Shown piece by piece: positions 39,056-57,867 of a stretch of 64,000 nucleotides of DNA. Below the pieces are notes generated by a model. That model was not told the origin of the DNA, did not search any database, and saw only the letters and a program-made list of their open reading frames with translations. The stretch is from contig NC_133935.1 in assembly GCF_031877795.1 (NCBI RefSeq), positions 87,302,748-87,366,747 of the forward strand, read 5' to 3'. The position numbers and the translations under genes are program-made. Each line of letters starts with the position of its first letter. Positions within the stretch are counted from its first letter, which is position 1. This stretch comes from Strix aluco (taxonomy: Eukaryota; Chordata; Aves; Strigiformes; Strigidae).

Positions 39056-39061
39056 AATAAA
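39056..39061 (+). terminator. Polyadenylation signal of alpha-tubulin gene 1
   Basis: AATAAA lies 161 bases after the stop, followed by a T-rich CTTCTCCTGTCTTG stretch. Confidence 0.75.
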
Positions 39062-39079
39062 TGGTGACCTGAAATCGTC

Positions 39080-41284
39080 TTCTCCTGTCTTGATGTGCCC
39101 CCTAACTGGCTCCTGGGGGGGGTGGTGGCGGTGGCTGCAGGGTGGCTCCATGCTGTGTTGGTTGCTGCAGTCCTACCTGTAGCATTTTCCTGCTTGTAGA
39201 TGCTGGGGTGAGCCCTGTGAGGTGGGGTGGGTGACAGCATGATGTGAGCTGTCTGCCCTGGGGTGGAACTACTGTGTCACAACTAATGTTGGGGTGATGA
39301 TCCCCCTCAGGCACTGGCTGCCCGTAGCCTCTCTGTGTACTCCAATGCAGCCAGCTCTGGGTTTTCTGTGCTGCTCTCTGCTCCAAGGCAGAGCAGGGAG
39401 CGGGATCAGGATTCTCTGATCCCCTGCTGCAGTGCAGAGCCCTGCTAAAGCAATCCATGTCCTGCTGCCAGGGCTGGGCCTGCCTGGAAGTCTCACTGGA
39501 GTTGAGAGGAGAATTCAAATACTTCCGCTGTCTGTCTGACCCCTGCAAAAGCACCCAAACCATGGCCCAGCTCTGTGTTCTAAAGCAAGGAGCTGTCTCC
39601 CCAGTTAGACTTCTTTCCTCCTGTGCTAGCTGATGGCTGTTCCCCAGACAGGATTGATGCAAGTATCCCCACAGACAGCTAATGAGCTGAAAAAGGGGAT
39701 TTAACTTGATCTCTGCAGATCCCTTAGACTGTAGTGGATTATTTCTCCCCTGGGGACTCTCCTCCCAGTAAGGCATCCAAGAAAAGCAGCTGGCTGGGAT
39801 GTGGTGGGGAAGGTGCATCTGCAGTCAGGCTGCAATTGGAGGGCTGATAGTGTTGGCTCTGGGTTGCACTGGATTGGTTGCACTGGAGGAAGGTTTAAGC
39901 AACCTGAGGCGAGGGTGGTGGGAGGGTGGTTGTTATTAAAGCCTGTCTCCACTGGCTGGGCTCCTGGGGGTGGCAGTCTCACACGGTGGGAGCTCCTGGG
40001 GGAGCAAGGCTGCTTGGACTGGGGGGGCTGGTGATGTGATGACTCCAGAAGAGGGCAAGAGCTCTCCTGTGTCCCCTTTGAGCCTCCTGGTCCAACCAGA
40101 TGCAGCTTTATGTGCTGGGAAATGCCTCTCTGCAGAGGGCTGATGTAGAGCCCAAAGTGATGCCCAAACCACCCTCCAGCAAAGGAGGAGGGGACAGTAG
40201 CTTGAGCAGGTGCAAAGCCAGCTCTGCTTTCCACTCCTGGTTACTTGACCAAGAGCTGAGTGAGGGTTGCTTGAATTTTTGGTGGGGGGAGTTTTTCCTC
40301 TGCTCAGCACAGGTGTCCTGGTAAAGGGATCTTGTTTTGGGGTTCATGACCTGTCCTCCTTGCGGTTCATGGGCAAAGCAGGTCACCTCACCGCCTGTAG
40401 TGCAGGGCTGCAGGAGGGAGGCACAGCAGCCAGAGCGGTTGTCCCATGTCAGGTGGCCTGGGGTCACCTCTAGACCATCTCATTTTAAGACCCAGGAAGG
40501 GCTTCATCTCCATGGATCTGTTGAACTCTGCATTCCTGGAGACTCAACCTCCTGCTTGGAAAAAGTACTTTTTTTTTTTTTTTTTTTTTTATTTTCCCCT
40601 CTCATTTTAAATCTTCTGGTGTGCCTGATGACTCTTGAATGCAGAGCTGCATGGTGTGAGCTGCTGCACAGCTCTTATCCATGCTGGGAGTGAAGAAAGG
40701 TCCAGCTATTGGTTTGACTGGGGACACATGCACATCTGCAGCCACAGCACAGTCCTGCCCACTGCCCTGACAGCCCTGCAGCTCCACCAGGGTGGTTTTG
40801 TGAATGTTCATGAACTTCAGGCTCATCTGCTTGAAATGGCAGCAGGATCCTTTCTATCACATCTGTGTGTGGTGGCCCTAAACTGGGCCCAGAAGTCATG
40901 ATGGAGTGAGACAGGTTGTCCCCCAGCCACATGAAGACTGTGGTCCTTGTGCTGAACAGCAACCCCCTAAGCAGCCTCATCACCACAGGCCCCAGGATGA
41001 CCATGCACAGGTCCCCAGCTGCTCCAGACACAGCCTCAGGCCATGGGATGGAAGCAAGAGGCAGCAGGTGCTGCTGGATCAGGGCTGGATGGCACCCAGG
41101 AAGAGGGAACTTGCCCAAGACCTTGTAAGAAGTCAGTGGCAGAGCTCTACAGGCACCTTGAGCCTCCTCCCTGCAGGACAATGATGAACAAATCTGCACT
41201 GTCCTCTGTGATCTACCCATGTTGTGGTAATGAAGTAGTGAATGAATGGTGGTCACCAGCTGGAGAAATGTGGTGGAAACTCCT
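39080..41284. other. Intergenic, between the convergent tubulin genes (left part)
   Basis: No gene is recognised. It contains a 22-base poly-T at 40569-40590. A 193-codon minus frame at 40675-41256 has no family match. Confidence 0.5.
40569..40590. repeat. Poly-T tract
   Basis: A run of 22 T residues is followed by ATTTTCCCC. It could be the tail of an antisense retrocopy, but no retrocopy was recognised next to it. Confidence 0.8.
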
Positions 41285-41690
41285 CCTGTGAGGAGTGATT
41301 GAAGGAGCTGGGACTGTTCAGTGTGAGGAGGAGAAGGTGAGGGGAGACCTCATCACTCTCTACAGCTCCCTGAAAGGACGTTGTAGAGAGGTTGGTGCTG
41401 GTCTCTTCTCACAGGGAATTAGTGACAGAACAAGAGGGAACGGCTTTAAACTGCAACAGGGGAGGTTCAGACTGGACATGAGGAGAAAAATGTTTCCCAG
41501 CAAGAGTGGTCAGAGAGTGGAATAGGCTGCCCAGGGAGGGGTGGAGTCCCCATCCCTGGGTGTGTTTAAGGGCTGTTTGGATGAGCTGTTGGGGGATGTG
41601 GTGTAGGGGAGAACTTTGTAGAGTAGGGCTGAGGGTTGGACTCGATGATCCCGAGGGGCTTTTCCAACCTGAATGAGTCTGTGAAACACA
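41285..41690 (+). mobile_element. CR1 LINE, 3'-terminal fragment
   Basis: The order of hallmark CR1 3' phrases is clear: GAGGAGAAGGTGAGGGGAGA, CCTCATCACTCTCTACA, a GACAAGAGGGA-like block, CAGACTGGACATGAGGA, AGGCTGCCCAGGGAGG and TTGGACTCGATGATCC. It is 5'-truncated with no coding capacity, the usual state of avian CR1 copies. Confidence 0.9.
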
Positions 41691-43609
41691 GATCCCACAG
41701 GTTGCTTTGTCTGTTGCTGTTCAGTGAACATTTTTCATGACCTGCTTTGCTATTCCAGCACACAGGTAGGGAAAATAAAGTTGAAGCCATGCAATGAAGT
41801 GTGTGCTGCTCTTGGGTGTGAGTCTGTATGATCTACCACTCATGGAGAGGCCAAAGCATTGCCTACAGCCATTGAGCCAGAGACATCGACTCCCCAGCAG
41901 CCATGGGATCACTCTACCCCAGGGAAAATCCTTTCCTCCCCTCCCTCACTGCATTTGCAGGAGGGCAGGAGCAGGTCTGTGCTGACAGACATACTGGAGT
42001 AATTGAGTTCAGCAATAGACAACTGCTCCAATTCCATCAGCCCCGCTGCTGTGCTCATTGCTTTCCAAGCTGCAGGAGCATGTGGCTGCACTCCTGACCT
42101 TGCTCAGCCACGCTGGCTTGGCTCATGGCTCAAAGGGGGAGTGATGCTCCCTCCATGTCCCCCCAGGCTGCTGTCACTCATATTTTTGGGGGATTGAACC
42201 AGTGGCTTCCAGCCCCAGCTGTCCATAGGGAATGGACCCACTAGGGAAAGGTGGCAGCCCTCAAGACCATGCCTGGAAACTTCCCAGCACATTTATCCAT
42301 GGACACAGAGACAGAAGTCATCTTTGTTCTTTTAAAAACCATCTTTGAGCCCCAAACAGTCTCATTTCTGGCAAATGGAGCAGTTACTGTTCTCCTGTGA
42401 GGGTTATTGTCAGTGCTAGGGGCATAGTGTGGGGACAACCAACCCCAGGAGGTAGGTTGGCCTGTCCCCAGGAATCAGGGGGTGGAAAGTGGCCACTTAG
42501 GATGGATGAGAGGAGAGTCACTAGCCCCAATGTCTTTGGGTTGACAGGCCTTGGGATGTCTCAGTGGGGCCCATCACCCTAGCAGAGCTGAAGATGAAGG
42601 AGAGGACCCATCAAGTGAGGCAGGAGCTGGTTACCATCCCCATAAGGCCCAGCCTCAGAGGGCAGCCTGATGCTCAGCCTCCCCAGGAACAATGGGACAG
42701 GTAATCTCACAGCAGTGAGGAGCACAGAAAAAGCTTCAGCCCAACAGGGATCTTCCTATGGGTCCAGCCACTGCTCATTCATGCTGCCAGAGCCATGGCT
42801 TTTTTAGGCTAACTCCAGCCCACAGTGAGCTCCAGGGTCCTTCCACATCCATCTCCCAAGTATAGGGCACAGCAACACCTTCCCCTCCCTCTAACCAGCC
42901 CTGGCTGTACCTTCCAGGGCATCACTTTGGAAAATCTCCAGAACGCAACATGTAACACAACAGCTGTGAGCAGGGCACCAAGAGACTCAATGCAGCATGG
43001 AGCCAGCCCTTCTCCTGGCCCCCAGGCTTATGAACACTCTCTCTCCACATCTTACCAGGGGTATTTCATTGCTTTTCCTCCTGAGTGACCCCATCACATG
43101 GGCCTGGCTCCCCTCCTCAGGGCAAACTCCAACCCCAGGCACATGGGCTGGTTTCACACTCACACCAACTTCAGCAAGGTTGGCAACATTCCTGAGCAAG
43201 ACCCCAGCCCAGAACTACAGCAATGCCCCAACAACCAGGATTTGATCAAGGAACAAACAAGCTCTGCCACAGATGGTGAGGAGGCGGAACACCCCCAGGA
43301 AGGTGCTCTTTACCCAGGCACCACTCCCCATTATGGCACTGGTCAAACTGGGGATTCCCTGCCTGCTCCCAGACATGGTTCCTCTGGGCTGCTCCTGGAG
43401 GTAAGAGCAGCATCCAGCTCCAGACAGAGCAGTCCCTGCAGGATATAGGACACCTCCCTCACAGCAATAATTATGGTTGATGATTGGCTCACCCTGAGCA
43501 CACCCTTATCAGCATTTGCTATTCTCTGCAGGACAACATCCATGCAGTAGGGACCTACCCACACAAACACCCTGGTTAAATCCAAAAAACTGAGCCAAAA
43601 AAAAAAGTC
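41691..43609. other. Intergenic, between the convergent tubulin genes (right part)
   Basis: No gene, RNA or recognisable repeat was seen apart from short A runs near 43595-43632. Confidence 0.5.
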
Positions 43610-43615
43610 TTTATT
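43610..43615 (-). terminator. TUBAL3: Polyadenylation signal of TUBAL3-type gene
   Basis: AATAAA on the minus strand (TTTATT on +) lies about 435 bases after the stop codon. Confidence 0.7.
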
Positions 43616-44048
43616 CAAATACAAAAAAAAAAAGACAGTTGCATAGAAGTGTACAGGTGCATTTCTAGTTAAAAGGTGCTTTTACAGTAAAAGCCAGAGC
43701 AAGAGTTTGACATTTCAGCCAAAGCAGGCAGCTTGCAACATTCCCCTGGCCTAGGAACCAGGCTCCTCTGCCTAGGCAGGATGTGTCCCCAACACTAAAT
43801 CAGGCACCTATTCAGCTTCACCCATCAGTAAACAGCAGTGTGATAAAGCTCGAGACACCCATGCTACAGAAGTGCACTATGAGCACGTAGACTATGCAAG
43901 CAGAAAAGGTATAATACGTCAAACAGTGGCGTTGAGGTTCAGGACAACCCTTTGGCACCTCCAGGCACTCAGGACCAGTTTAGCCTGATGGCAGAGGGTT
44001 TGTATTTCATCTGGGGTTTGACTTCATTAAAGAACACACTGCAGTTTG

Positions 44049-50217
<6,169 letters not shown>

Positions 50218-50281
50218 GATGAGACTGGAGGCTTGCTAAGATCTAAGCAAAACAGCTGCTGCCCCTGCCTCTCCCTGCAAC

Positions 50282-50287
50282 TTTATA
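50282..50287 (-). promoter_or_regulatory. TUBAL3: TATA box of TUBAL3-type gene
   Basis: On the minus strand GGGCTATAAAGTTGC lies about 65 bases upstream of the start codon, at nearly the same spacing as in the convergent tubulin gene. Confidence 0.7.
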
Positions 50288-51169
50288 GCCCAGGAAGGCT
50301 TGACTCCACCTGAATATAAAGAAGCTTTCTGCTAGCTTAAAGGAGCAGAGCTCCTTTTCCTTTTCATCCCTAGAAATAGCAGGGGATAAAATGATCTATT
50401 AGCGTCTAGCTGGTGCAACTTCTGTGATTAAACAGCCTTGGGTACAGGGCAGTGTGAGATTTTTCTTAATTTTTAAAAAAAAAAAAACTCAGCTGGGGGT
50501 GGGGAAAAAAATAGATGTCAAAGCTTGGGTTTGACTAAAAAGAAGGAAACTCTGGGCAAGTTTGTGTGCCCCCATATGATTTGCTTTATCCAGCAGAAAC
50601 AATCTTCCCCTTACCATTATTCAGAGCACTGCCACTGATACGCTGTATCTTGTCTATTTTTAGACACAATCCTGCAATTTTTGGTCTTTGTTCTGTATGC
50701 TCGATGACCTTCATGGGAATCTGCTGACTTTTGCACCCCTGGGACATGCAGGTGGAGGCTGAGACCCTCCATCTGCCTTACCTGCTGGCCATTAAGGGTT
50801 CAGTTTGCCCTCCTGCCAAGAGCTGACAAGGACTCTGAGCCCATTTTGGCCCCATGCTGCAAATGGGTAGGTACGTCTTTAAGACTTAAGACGCCCTTAA
50901 GTCTCAGTAGTGCCTGTGTGGTTACTAGAAGCAGGTAGACAAGAGTGGTTAGTGGTAACTTGTTTACTAATTCCCTTATTTACCTCTTCTTTCTCCCATT
51001 AAAAGGTTCCCAAACTTTCTTTGGTTCGGCTATAGTTGCAACAGGCTGACAGCTCTGGGGTTGGGGGAGACAACCATGTCACAGACTGTGTCAGCACAAG
51101 CTCAGCCAGGCAGTCAAGGTCAGGAAGTTTTTTCTCTGTTCAGCATTTGTGAGACCCTCTTGGCTTACT

Positions 51170-51440
51170 GGGTTCAGTTTGAACTGACCAGTACAAGATA
51201 GACACTGGTATACTGGAGCAAGTCCAGTGTAGACTGATTTGGAGTATGGGACATAAGCAGAGAGGGTAAGTGGGCTTGTTTGTCCTCGAGAAGGGGAGAC
51301 CTTTCAACTCACCGTGAAGGTGGTCAGAGATTGCAGCAGGAACATAAAGATGGGTGAATTTTCATCCTTGAATGTGTTCAAAACTCACCTGCACAAGTCC
51401 TCAAGCAATCTGTTCTAAGTTGACCTCAAGGTATTTTTAG
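51170..51440 (+). mobile_element. Old CR1 LINE fragment
   Basis: CTGGAGCAAGTCCAGTG, GAGAAGGGGAGACC and GTGTTCAAAACTCACCTGCAC with CAATCTGTTCTAAGTTGACC are diverged CR1 3' phrases in the right order. It is more decayed than the copy at 41285. Confidence 0.75.
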
Positions 51441-54400
51441 GAGGCAAGATTAACCCTCTCACCAAGGACCTGTACACACCAACCTGATTGTAAGAACATC
51501 CTCAGCCAAAAGGTAAATTTCTTTAGAGATTTATTTCCCTGTCAGCACTGTGTATTGGCTCAGCTGAGCCTGGAGCTTTGGAGGATATTCACCCCCCAGC
51601 TCTGCTGAGGCATGGGGACAAGACTGCAGCCTTGATGGACAAAGACATGAGCTGACCTGCAGGAGGAAGGTGTCTATGGAAGAGCTCTCCTCCACTGGCA
51701 TGTTCAGCCCAGCCTCTGTCTCTGAGGGCAGATGAGAGCATTACCCTGTTCCTGCTTGGGGCTATGGCATGGATTTAGGGAATTCAAGCCAAGCAGGTTG
51801 GGTACATGGCTATGACTGTTTTGGATGTAGGGGAATTCAGCCATAATTGGGTCAGGCAGGGTTCTTCTGTTAGATAGAGCATCATGCAAACACTGCTGTC
51901 ACCATCATGGCCTCCAAACCTCTACTGGGAATAAAGGTGGCCTCTGAGTATAGAGAAGCTATTCATTTCTGGCCTAAACCAAGAGCCTCCCAAAATGTGT
52001 GCACCAAGCTTGCCAGTCAAACAAGATCTTCTCTTTCCGAGAGGCATTTGTTCATCAATGAAAAGAGAAAATGAAGAACTTGGGCAGTTTAGAACATGAA
52101 GTATTTATTTGCTAAATGATGTGCTTTTGATTAAATCCCAAGTCAAAAATTTTTGGGTCTTATTTCTTCCCTTCTTGGAAAATGGAAAGCAGAAGAGAGA
52201 ATTGCTATAGTCTGGTGGTGACAGAGACAACCTGCCTGTGATCTCAGCTCCAAGACATATTTAGAACAGCATCAACGAGAAGGACAGAGACCACCCCCCC
52301 AGAGGACCCGTTGCGGCAGCTCCCAGCCTTTTTATAGCCAGACCTCACAGCTGCTGCCTCCTTCTTCCCACTCCCACGTCCTAAATATCGCCTCCTCGTT
52401 CTGCCTGGTCTTCCTATTGCTGTCCCCACCATGTGGTCTGGCACCAGCTGCTGCTCGCCTCTACGGAGCAAATCCTTACCCATGAGGATGTGGGTGGTGT
52501 CCCAAAACATGCTGGACGAGTGCCCTGAGGTGGTGGGGAAAAATGATCTGTGGCCACGCTCTGGACAAGCACTTGACTCACCAGGCTGCTGAGGAACAGA
52601 GAAGGTGCTTCTTTTGCTGTGCTTTTTTGGAGAATGGCACTTAAATGTCACCCATCAAGCCTATCGCTTCCTTTTTTTAGGTGTGCCCCCATGCAATCAA
52701 AAGATTTTGGCCCTGGGAAGTGAAAATATTTAATTCACTATTAATTGTTGGTGTTGCTCAAGTAGGAAAAAGTGGGGGAAAAAATCTCACTTTGCTTCAG
52801 GCTGAGCCAAATGTGGGATTTTTTTTTATATTTTTGGTTTTTGGCTGAATTGAAAAAAGTGATTCGAGTAGCTCCAAAATCCGCAATTTCAGAAATAATT
52901 TGTTCCCATGTTTAATTGTTCACCTAGTTAAATTTGCTCCCTGTTTCACTTGTGAATTTCCCTAGCATCAGCTTCCAGCCACTGAATCTCATTACGCCTT
53001 TTTCTGGGGAGTAAAAGCTGCCAACTTTCCACACCCTCATCCCCCTGAAGGCAGCTGTTGTCTTTTCAAGTGAATTCAGCGCTGGCCAAATACGCAGAAC
53101 AACAGTCCTGGAGATCTCCATCCTCCACTTTAGCCTGAACTGCCAGATCCCGTTCCCCAGCAAGTCTCCACCTGCCTCCGTTGTTGTCCAGAGGCATAAA
53201 GCCACTAACACCATTAATGGGAACTCCCCAGTGACCTGGCAAACCTGGGCTCATCCCACTTAACACCACTATCCACTAACAAGCCTCTGACAGGGGACAA
53301 ACGTGCCCTGTGCCAGCGGTTCCCAAAGCTCAGCCGGCACTGAACACGTATCTCACAATGCCATTGCGACCCTCGGGAGCTTTGGTGGCCATCACATGAT
53401 GGTCCTGCAAATTTTGCTGGGTGGCCTTCAGCCTCATGTCTGATGAGCAGGTGAGGAACTTCCCAAGGGGCACCCACTTATCGATTGGCCAACTAGTCCT
53501 CTGGACACCCCTGTTTCTCCTTGTAGGGAAGCCTCAGGCCACTGTTACCCTAATTTAGGTTTTCCAGGGCTGACTTTGAAGCGCTGCTCCTGATAGCGGT
53601 TGTCCTTTATCTATCACGCAGTGAGGCCCCAACCTCAGCTCAGGCATCTGTTACTGATAACCAGAGATGATTTATCCAAGCATTAGCCTGCATATCTCTA
53701 GCGTTTCACTGTGTGTGTTTCTGTCCATGCACGGTTTGTTTTTATACTGCTCCTTCTCTCTGGCCTTGGCATCAGCCCTTTCTGCTTCATGCACGTGAAG
53801 GATGCAAGCAGGGACAACTCCACTTGTTTTGCTTGTGTGGTTTCCTAATCCCCCCTCCAATGTACAGATTTTGCTTCAGCCAAACTCCATCTGCAAACAC
53901 GTCCATGCACTGTGAGGCAGAATTTGGATGCAGGGGGATCCATTCAGATAAACTCACAAAAAAAGAATTAAACTTGCCATAAAAGTAAATTACTAATACA
54001 GTACTGTCAAAAGAAGCATTAAGCATCAGTAAGAGCTTCTGACTTTCTCTATTGTAATGCAAAAAGTGATTTAAAACCGAAAACCTTCATTTCAACGCTA
54101 TCGGGATGGGATGTTTTGACAACCCAACTTCTCCCCCATTCCCCTGATTTTTCTTTCCAAATAAAACCCTGGCAGACCCATCCCGTTCTGCTAGACGGCT
54201 CGATTGGAGTGGAACTGCATATTTCAGCAGAACACAGTTCCAGCAGAATTCCCCCAACCAGCTCTGCCTCAAAGCTATTCCCGTAACCGAGGGTGGAGAA
54301 AGCACCATCTCTTTATTTGTGTCTGCACAGCTGTGCTTCTGCTCTGCGTTCCCTAAAGCAGATAGGAACCAGCTGTGGGGTACAGGCTCCATCGCGGCAG

Positions 54401-57173
54401 CGTTAGGCTGTAGCAATAGTGAGCGCACAAGGATATATTTTTATTTATTCTCCAGTTGCAAAGGGTTATTTCTACTCTTCTTTTAATTGTCTTCAGAGTA
54501 ATGAGGTAAACGCTTTAAGGAAGAGCTTTCTTCTAAAATAACTTGTAGAAAGATGGACTTATGTTCTTTAATGAGTTTCAGGGTGGCTGTAATGTGTCAG
54601 GCAAAGGTCTGCCTCCCGGTGCCCTGCTCCCAACCTTGGCCACAAGCAGCTGCTTGAAGAAGTATAAAGGGCCAGGAAAATGTATATAACGTATCCCCTG
54701 AAGTCTCTCCTCTGATTTTTATTCAGCTCAGGGACTTTCCAAACTGCATGTGGTTTCTACATACTCAATAACCCTCAATGCGTTTCCCTGCCATCAGTTT
54801 GTCTCGTGCCCTTGAACGTTGTCCAACGTTAGCGTCAGCTCGCAGGCACTTTTAGTTTCAATTTGTTCAGCAGGACTCCAAGTAACTCACTTCCTGCTGC
54901 GTGACTTGTTTTCGTCTTTCCGATACCCATTTTTTTAATTCTTGAGCTCTCTCCTGCATTTCTCTGTCTACAAAGCTGAGACCATCTCATCAGCCAAGAG
55001 CATGTGTGTGCACATGTTTCTTGAAGAAACTGAGTTGTGTCTTTCCCCTCTGCCAATAAAGTGATTTTATCTGGTTCTGCAGAAGATCCTAGCAGCTCTC
55101 TGCTCTCTTAGTAGCTGACCCTACTACTAGTCTTGCAAGGTTTTTTTTCAGTCAAAGAGGCAGAGCCAGATTCTCCATCGTTCACTAGGGCATTGCTGTT
55201 AGTCCTCAGCGTGGAACTGCCTGGTGCTGCGTTTCACCATCGATTGAATTCATTATTGACCCTCTACGAAGGGCCCTTCTCAGTGACACTTTTCCTTCCC
55301 ACCTGTCTGTATGTGAGAAACATCTAGAGCAAAGACTGGATTAGAAAAGCTCTTGCCAAATTCACGACCAGTTTAAGAACTCAGCCTTAGTGCTTCACTT
55401 TGTGTTTAATGTCAGAGCTACTAACATTGCCTTTAGTGGGGCTGAAAACTGGAGCTTTGCATCAAGTGTTTTAGGAGAATCAGATTTCAGCACAGAGTTT
55501 TAATTTGAGTTATTGGGATTAATTTGAATGTGTGATGTAAAGAGAGCTGGTGCATTGCTGGAAAAGGTAGGTAGATACATTTGATTGTCCAGGCTGCTCT
55601 TGGCTGCAGGGGATCTTCTCATTCCTGCACATATCCTTGCTCCCTTATGGAAAAGGATTGTTCTGGAGCTGCTGAAATTAAATCCATAGCAGTGCCAAAA
55701 GGGCGTCGTAATGTTGTAGCTAGAGACTTGTTCCCCTGCTGTGCCGAGCTGTGCACAGGAGAAATTTTGAGTAAGAGCCTTTCCCACTGCCACAGACAAA
55801 GCTAATAGGTGACTGACAATTCTGATTACTCGTAGTTCACGGGGCTTCTCTAATGGTCGTAAATCTCTGACAACGATAAATGTTGTCATTAAGTCTATGT
55901 AAGCAATTGTTTTGAAGATGTAAAAGCAAAACACTTTTTATTTCATCTTCTGAAAGTTGGAATGCATTGTAAAAATACACACGGGGCTGCACTATTATTA
56001 AAACTGGTTTTTTTACATGGGTCAGCTCTCTGGCTAAGACAAAACACAAGCGAGGCCCAACTATAATGTTTGTAGAAGGTGCAAGGAGTGAGAACGGAAG
56101 AGCAGAGTGACTTGGATTATCCAAACTAATTTGCTTAAGGTCTTTTTTCTAAAATAAACCAATTCTGCATGGTGTGCAACAATTGGGAAATGCATTGCTT
56201 GAGGCTTACAGCGGCAGTTTGGCCAGCTTGGGTATCTCGTAAGCCTCATGGAAGAGCTCTGAAACCTCTCATGAGTTGATTGTGTCACTTGGCAGGGTTC
56301 CTGCCGTGGCTGTGAACCACATGTATTATCTAGCCTAATGCTTCCTGACTACCTGGAACGCAAGGGCAATTTTCATGTAGTTTTATGGCACTTATTTTCT
56401 AGGGGTTTTTTTCTAGATGAAAATACAAGACAGGTTGGTGGTTTTTTTAAATGGCTCTAAATAGTGATGGTGACACACACCCTAATCATGTGCAATTTAT
56501 GGCCTTAGGTTTTATGGCACTATAAATGTGTAAGCTGCCTTGAATCCTCCAGATGACTACTTTCGAAGTAGTGTAAGTGTTTAAATGAGCAACGTTGCCA
56601 AGTGTATAAAATTCTACAAAATAACTTGACGCTTTGAATCCTGAAAGAGATCGATGTCAATGAAGTGTGCTTTAATCTTTGCCTAATTAAGTCTGCTTGT
56701 TTGAGAACCACAAGTCCTTAATGCATGTGTTACTAATCCCCTGCCTAATCCAAAAAATCTTTCTGAAAGGGAATAGTCCTAACAAGACAGACGTTTAGGT
56801 CAATAGAGTCTCTACTACTCCTTGCTGAGAGCAGGGAGGAGAAAGCTCAGCAGGCAAAAGCCCTCCTTTGAGCAAAATCTTTCCTGGCCTCAAAGATTAA
56901 GCATGGAGCAAAGCTCAAACTTAACATTTCTCCTGAAGCATCACGACCTTCCGAAAATGCACTGAAACTGTTTTGCAACCCCTGACAGCACTTGTGATCA
57001 GGTGGGTGCTGTGGCATCGGTGGGATTCTCATCACCCTCTTCGTAAGCCCCTGAGAGGCTGTTGCTCTGTCAGTAATTCTAGCTGTGCACCACTTGTGAG
57101 ATCCCACAGATACCATGTTGGCATAATCTTCAACCATTACTTATCTTTGATGGGTACCAGGGCCCGAGTCCAT

Positions 57174-57262
57174 CTTCAGTGGTGTAAACAGTCTCAGATA
57201 CAGCTTCAGTGGTGTAAACAGCCTCAGATACAGCCTCAGTGGTGTAAACAGCCTCAGACACT
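57174..57262. repeat. Three-copy 30-base tandem repeat
   Basis: The unit TTCAGTGGTGTAAACAG plus YCTCAGATACAGC repeats three times with few changes. The unit length is a multiple of three, so both strands carry open repeated decapeptides (for example SEAVYTTEAV on -), but no gene structure surrounds it. Confidence 0.85.
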
Positions 57263-57867
57263 ACCAGGAACTCGGCCATAACGTCAGGATGTGGCCTGAA
57301 GCAAGGCAGAGCTTCTGTCCTGACCATCACTAAAGAGGCTGGCTGTACCAATCAGAGTTGAGTTAAATGCCTGACTTTGAGATAATATCTTTATATAGCA
57401 TCCTAAATCCACTTATGCTTATTAAAATTCCAAGCTCTGGTGAGCGCATAAACTACACAAGTAGCAGTTATCAGGGCTACGCAGCTGGTAAGCCTCACGC
57501 GTAAGTCAGGGGAAGAAGACACAGGGTGAGGCTGGCGTGTCTAGCTGAAGACTCTGGCTCATGTGCAGATTAGCTGAGCCACGTACCCTTCCTGCCCAGT
57601 GCTCGCCTTCCTGGCTGCCTGCGATGAGAAGCTGGGGATCCCCTTGGGCAGGATGTCTCCAGTCTGATAGGCGCTGCCATACGGCAGAGCGAGGGAGGAA
57701 TGTGTGAGAGACACATATCCTTAGTGCCAGAAAGCATTTTCTTGTGCAGCCTCTGGCTCCTCTGATGAAATCGTTGCTGTTGCTACTGCCTCTCAGCAGG
57801 GAATGGAAACTCTGGAAAGGTTTCTTTCACAGAGTGTCTTGGTTTGCCTCTCCCTGGTCCTACGCAG

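Larger units (their letters stand above)
50300..57867. other. Intergenic between TUBAL3 and the tubulin pseudogene
   Basis: No intact gene is seen. It holds an old CR1 fragment (51170-51440), an isolated minus-strand TATA-like site (52328-52336) and a 30-base tandem repeat (57174-57262). The stretch 55490-56780 is AT-rich with scattered CpGs and could include regulatory DNA. Confidence 0.5.

Noticed and set aside
40675-41256. 193-codon minus-strand frame between the tubulins
   Set aside because: No family recognised; it abuts a CR1 copy and reads equally well in a second overlapping frame, so it is unlikely to be a gene.
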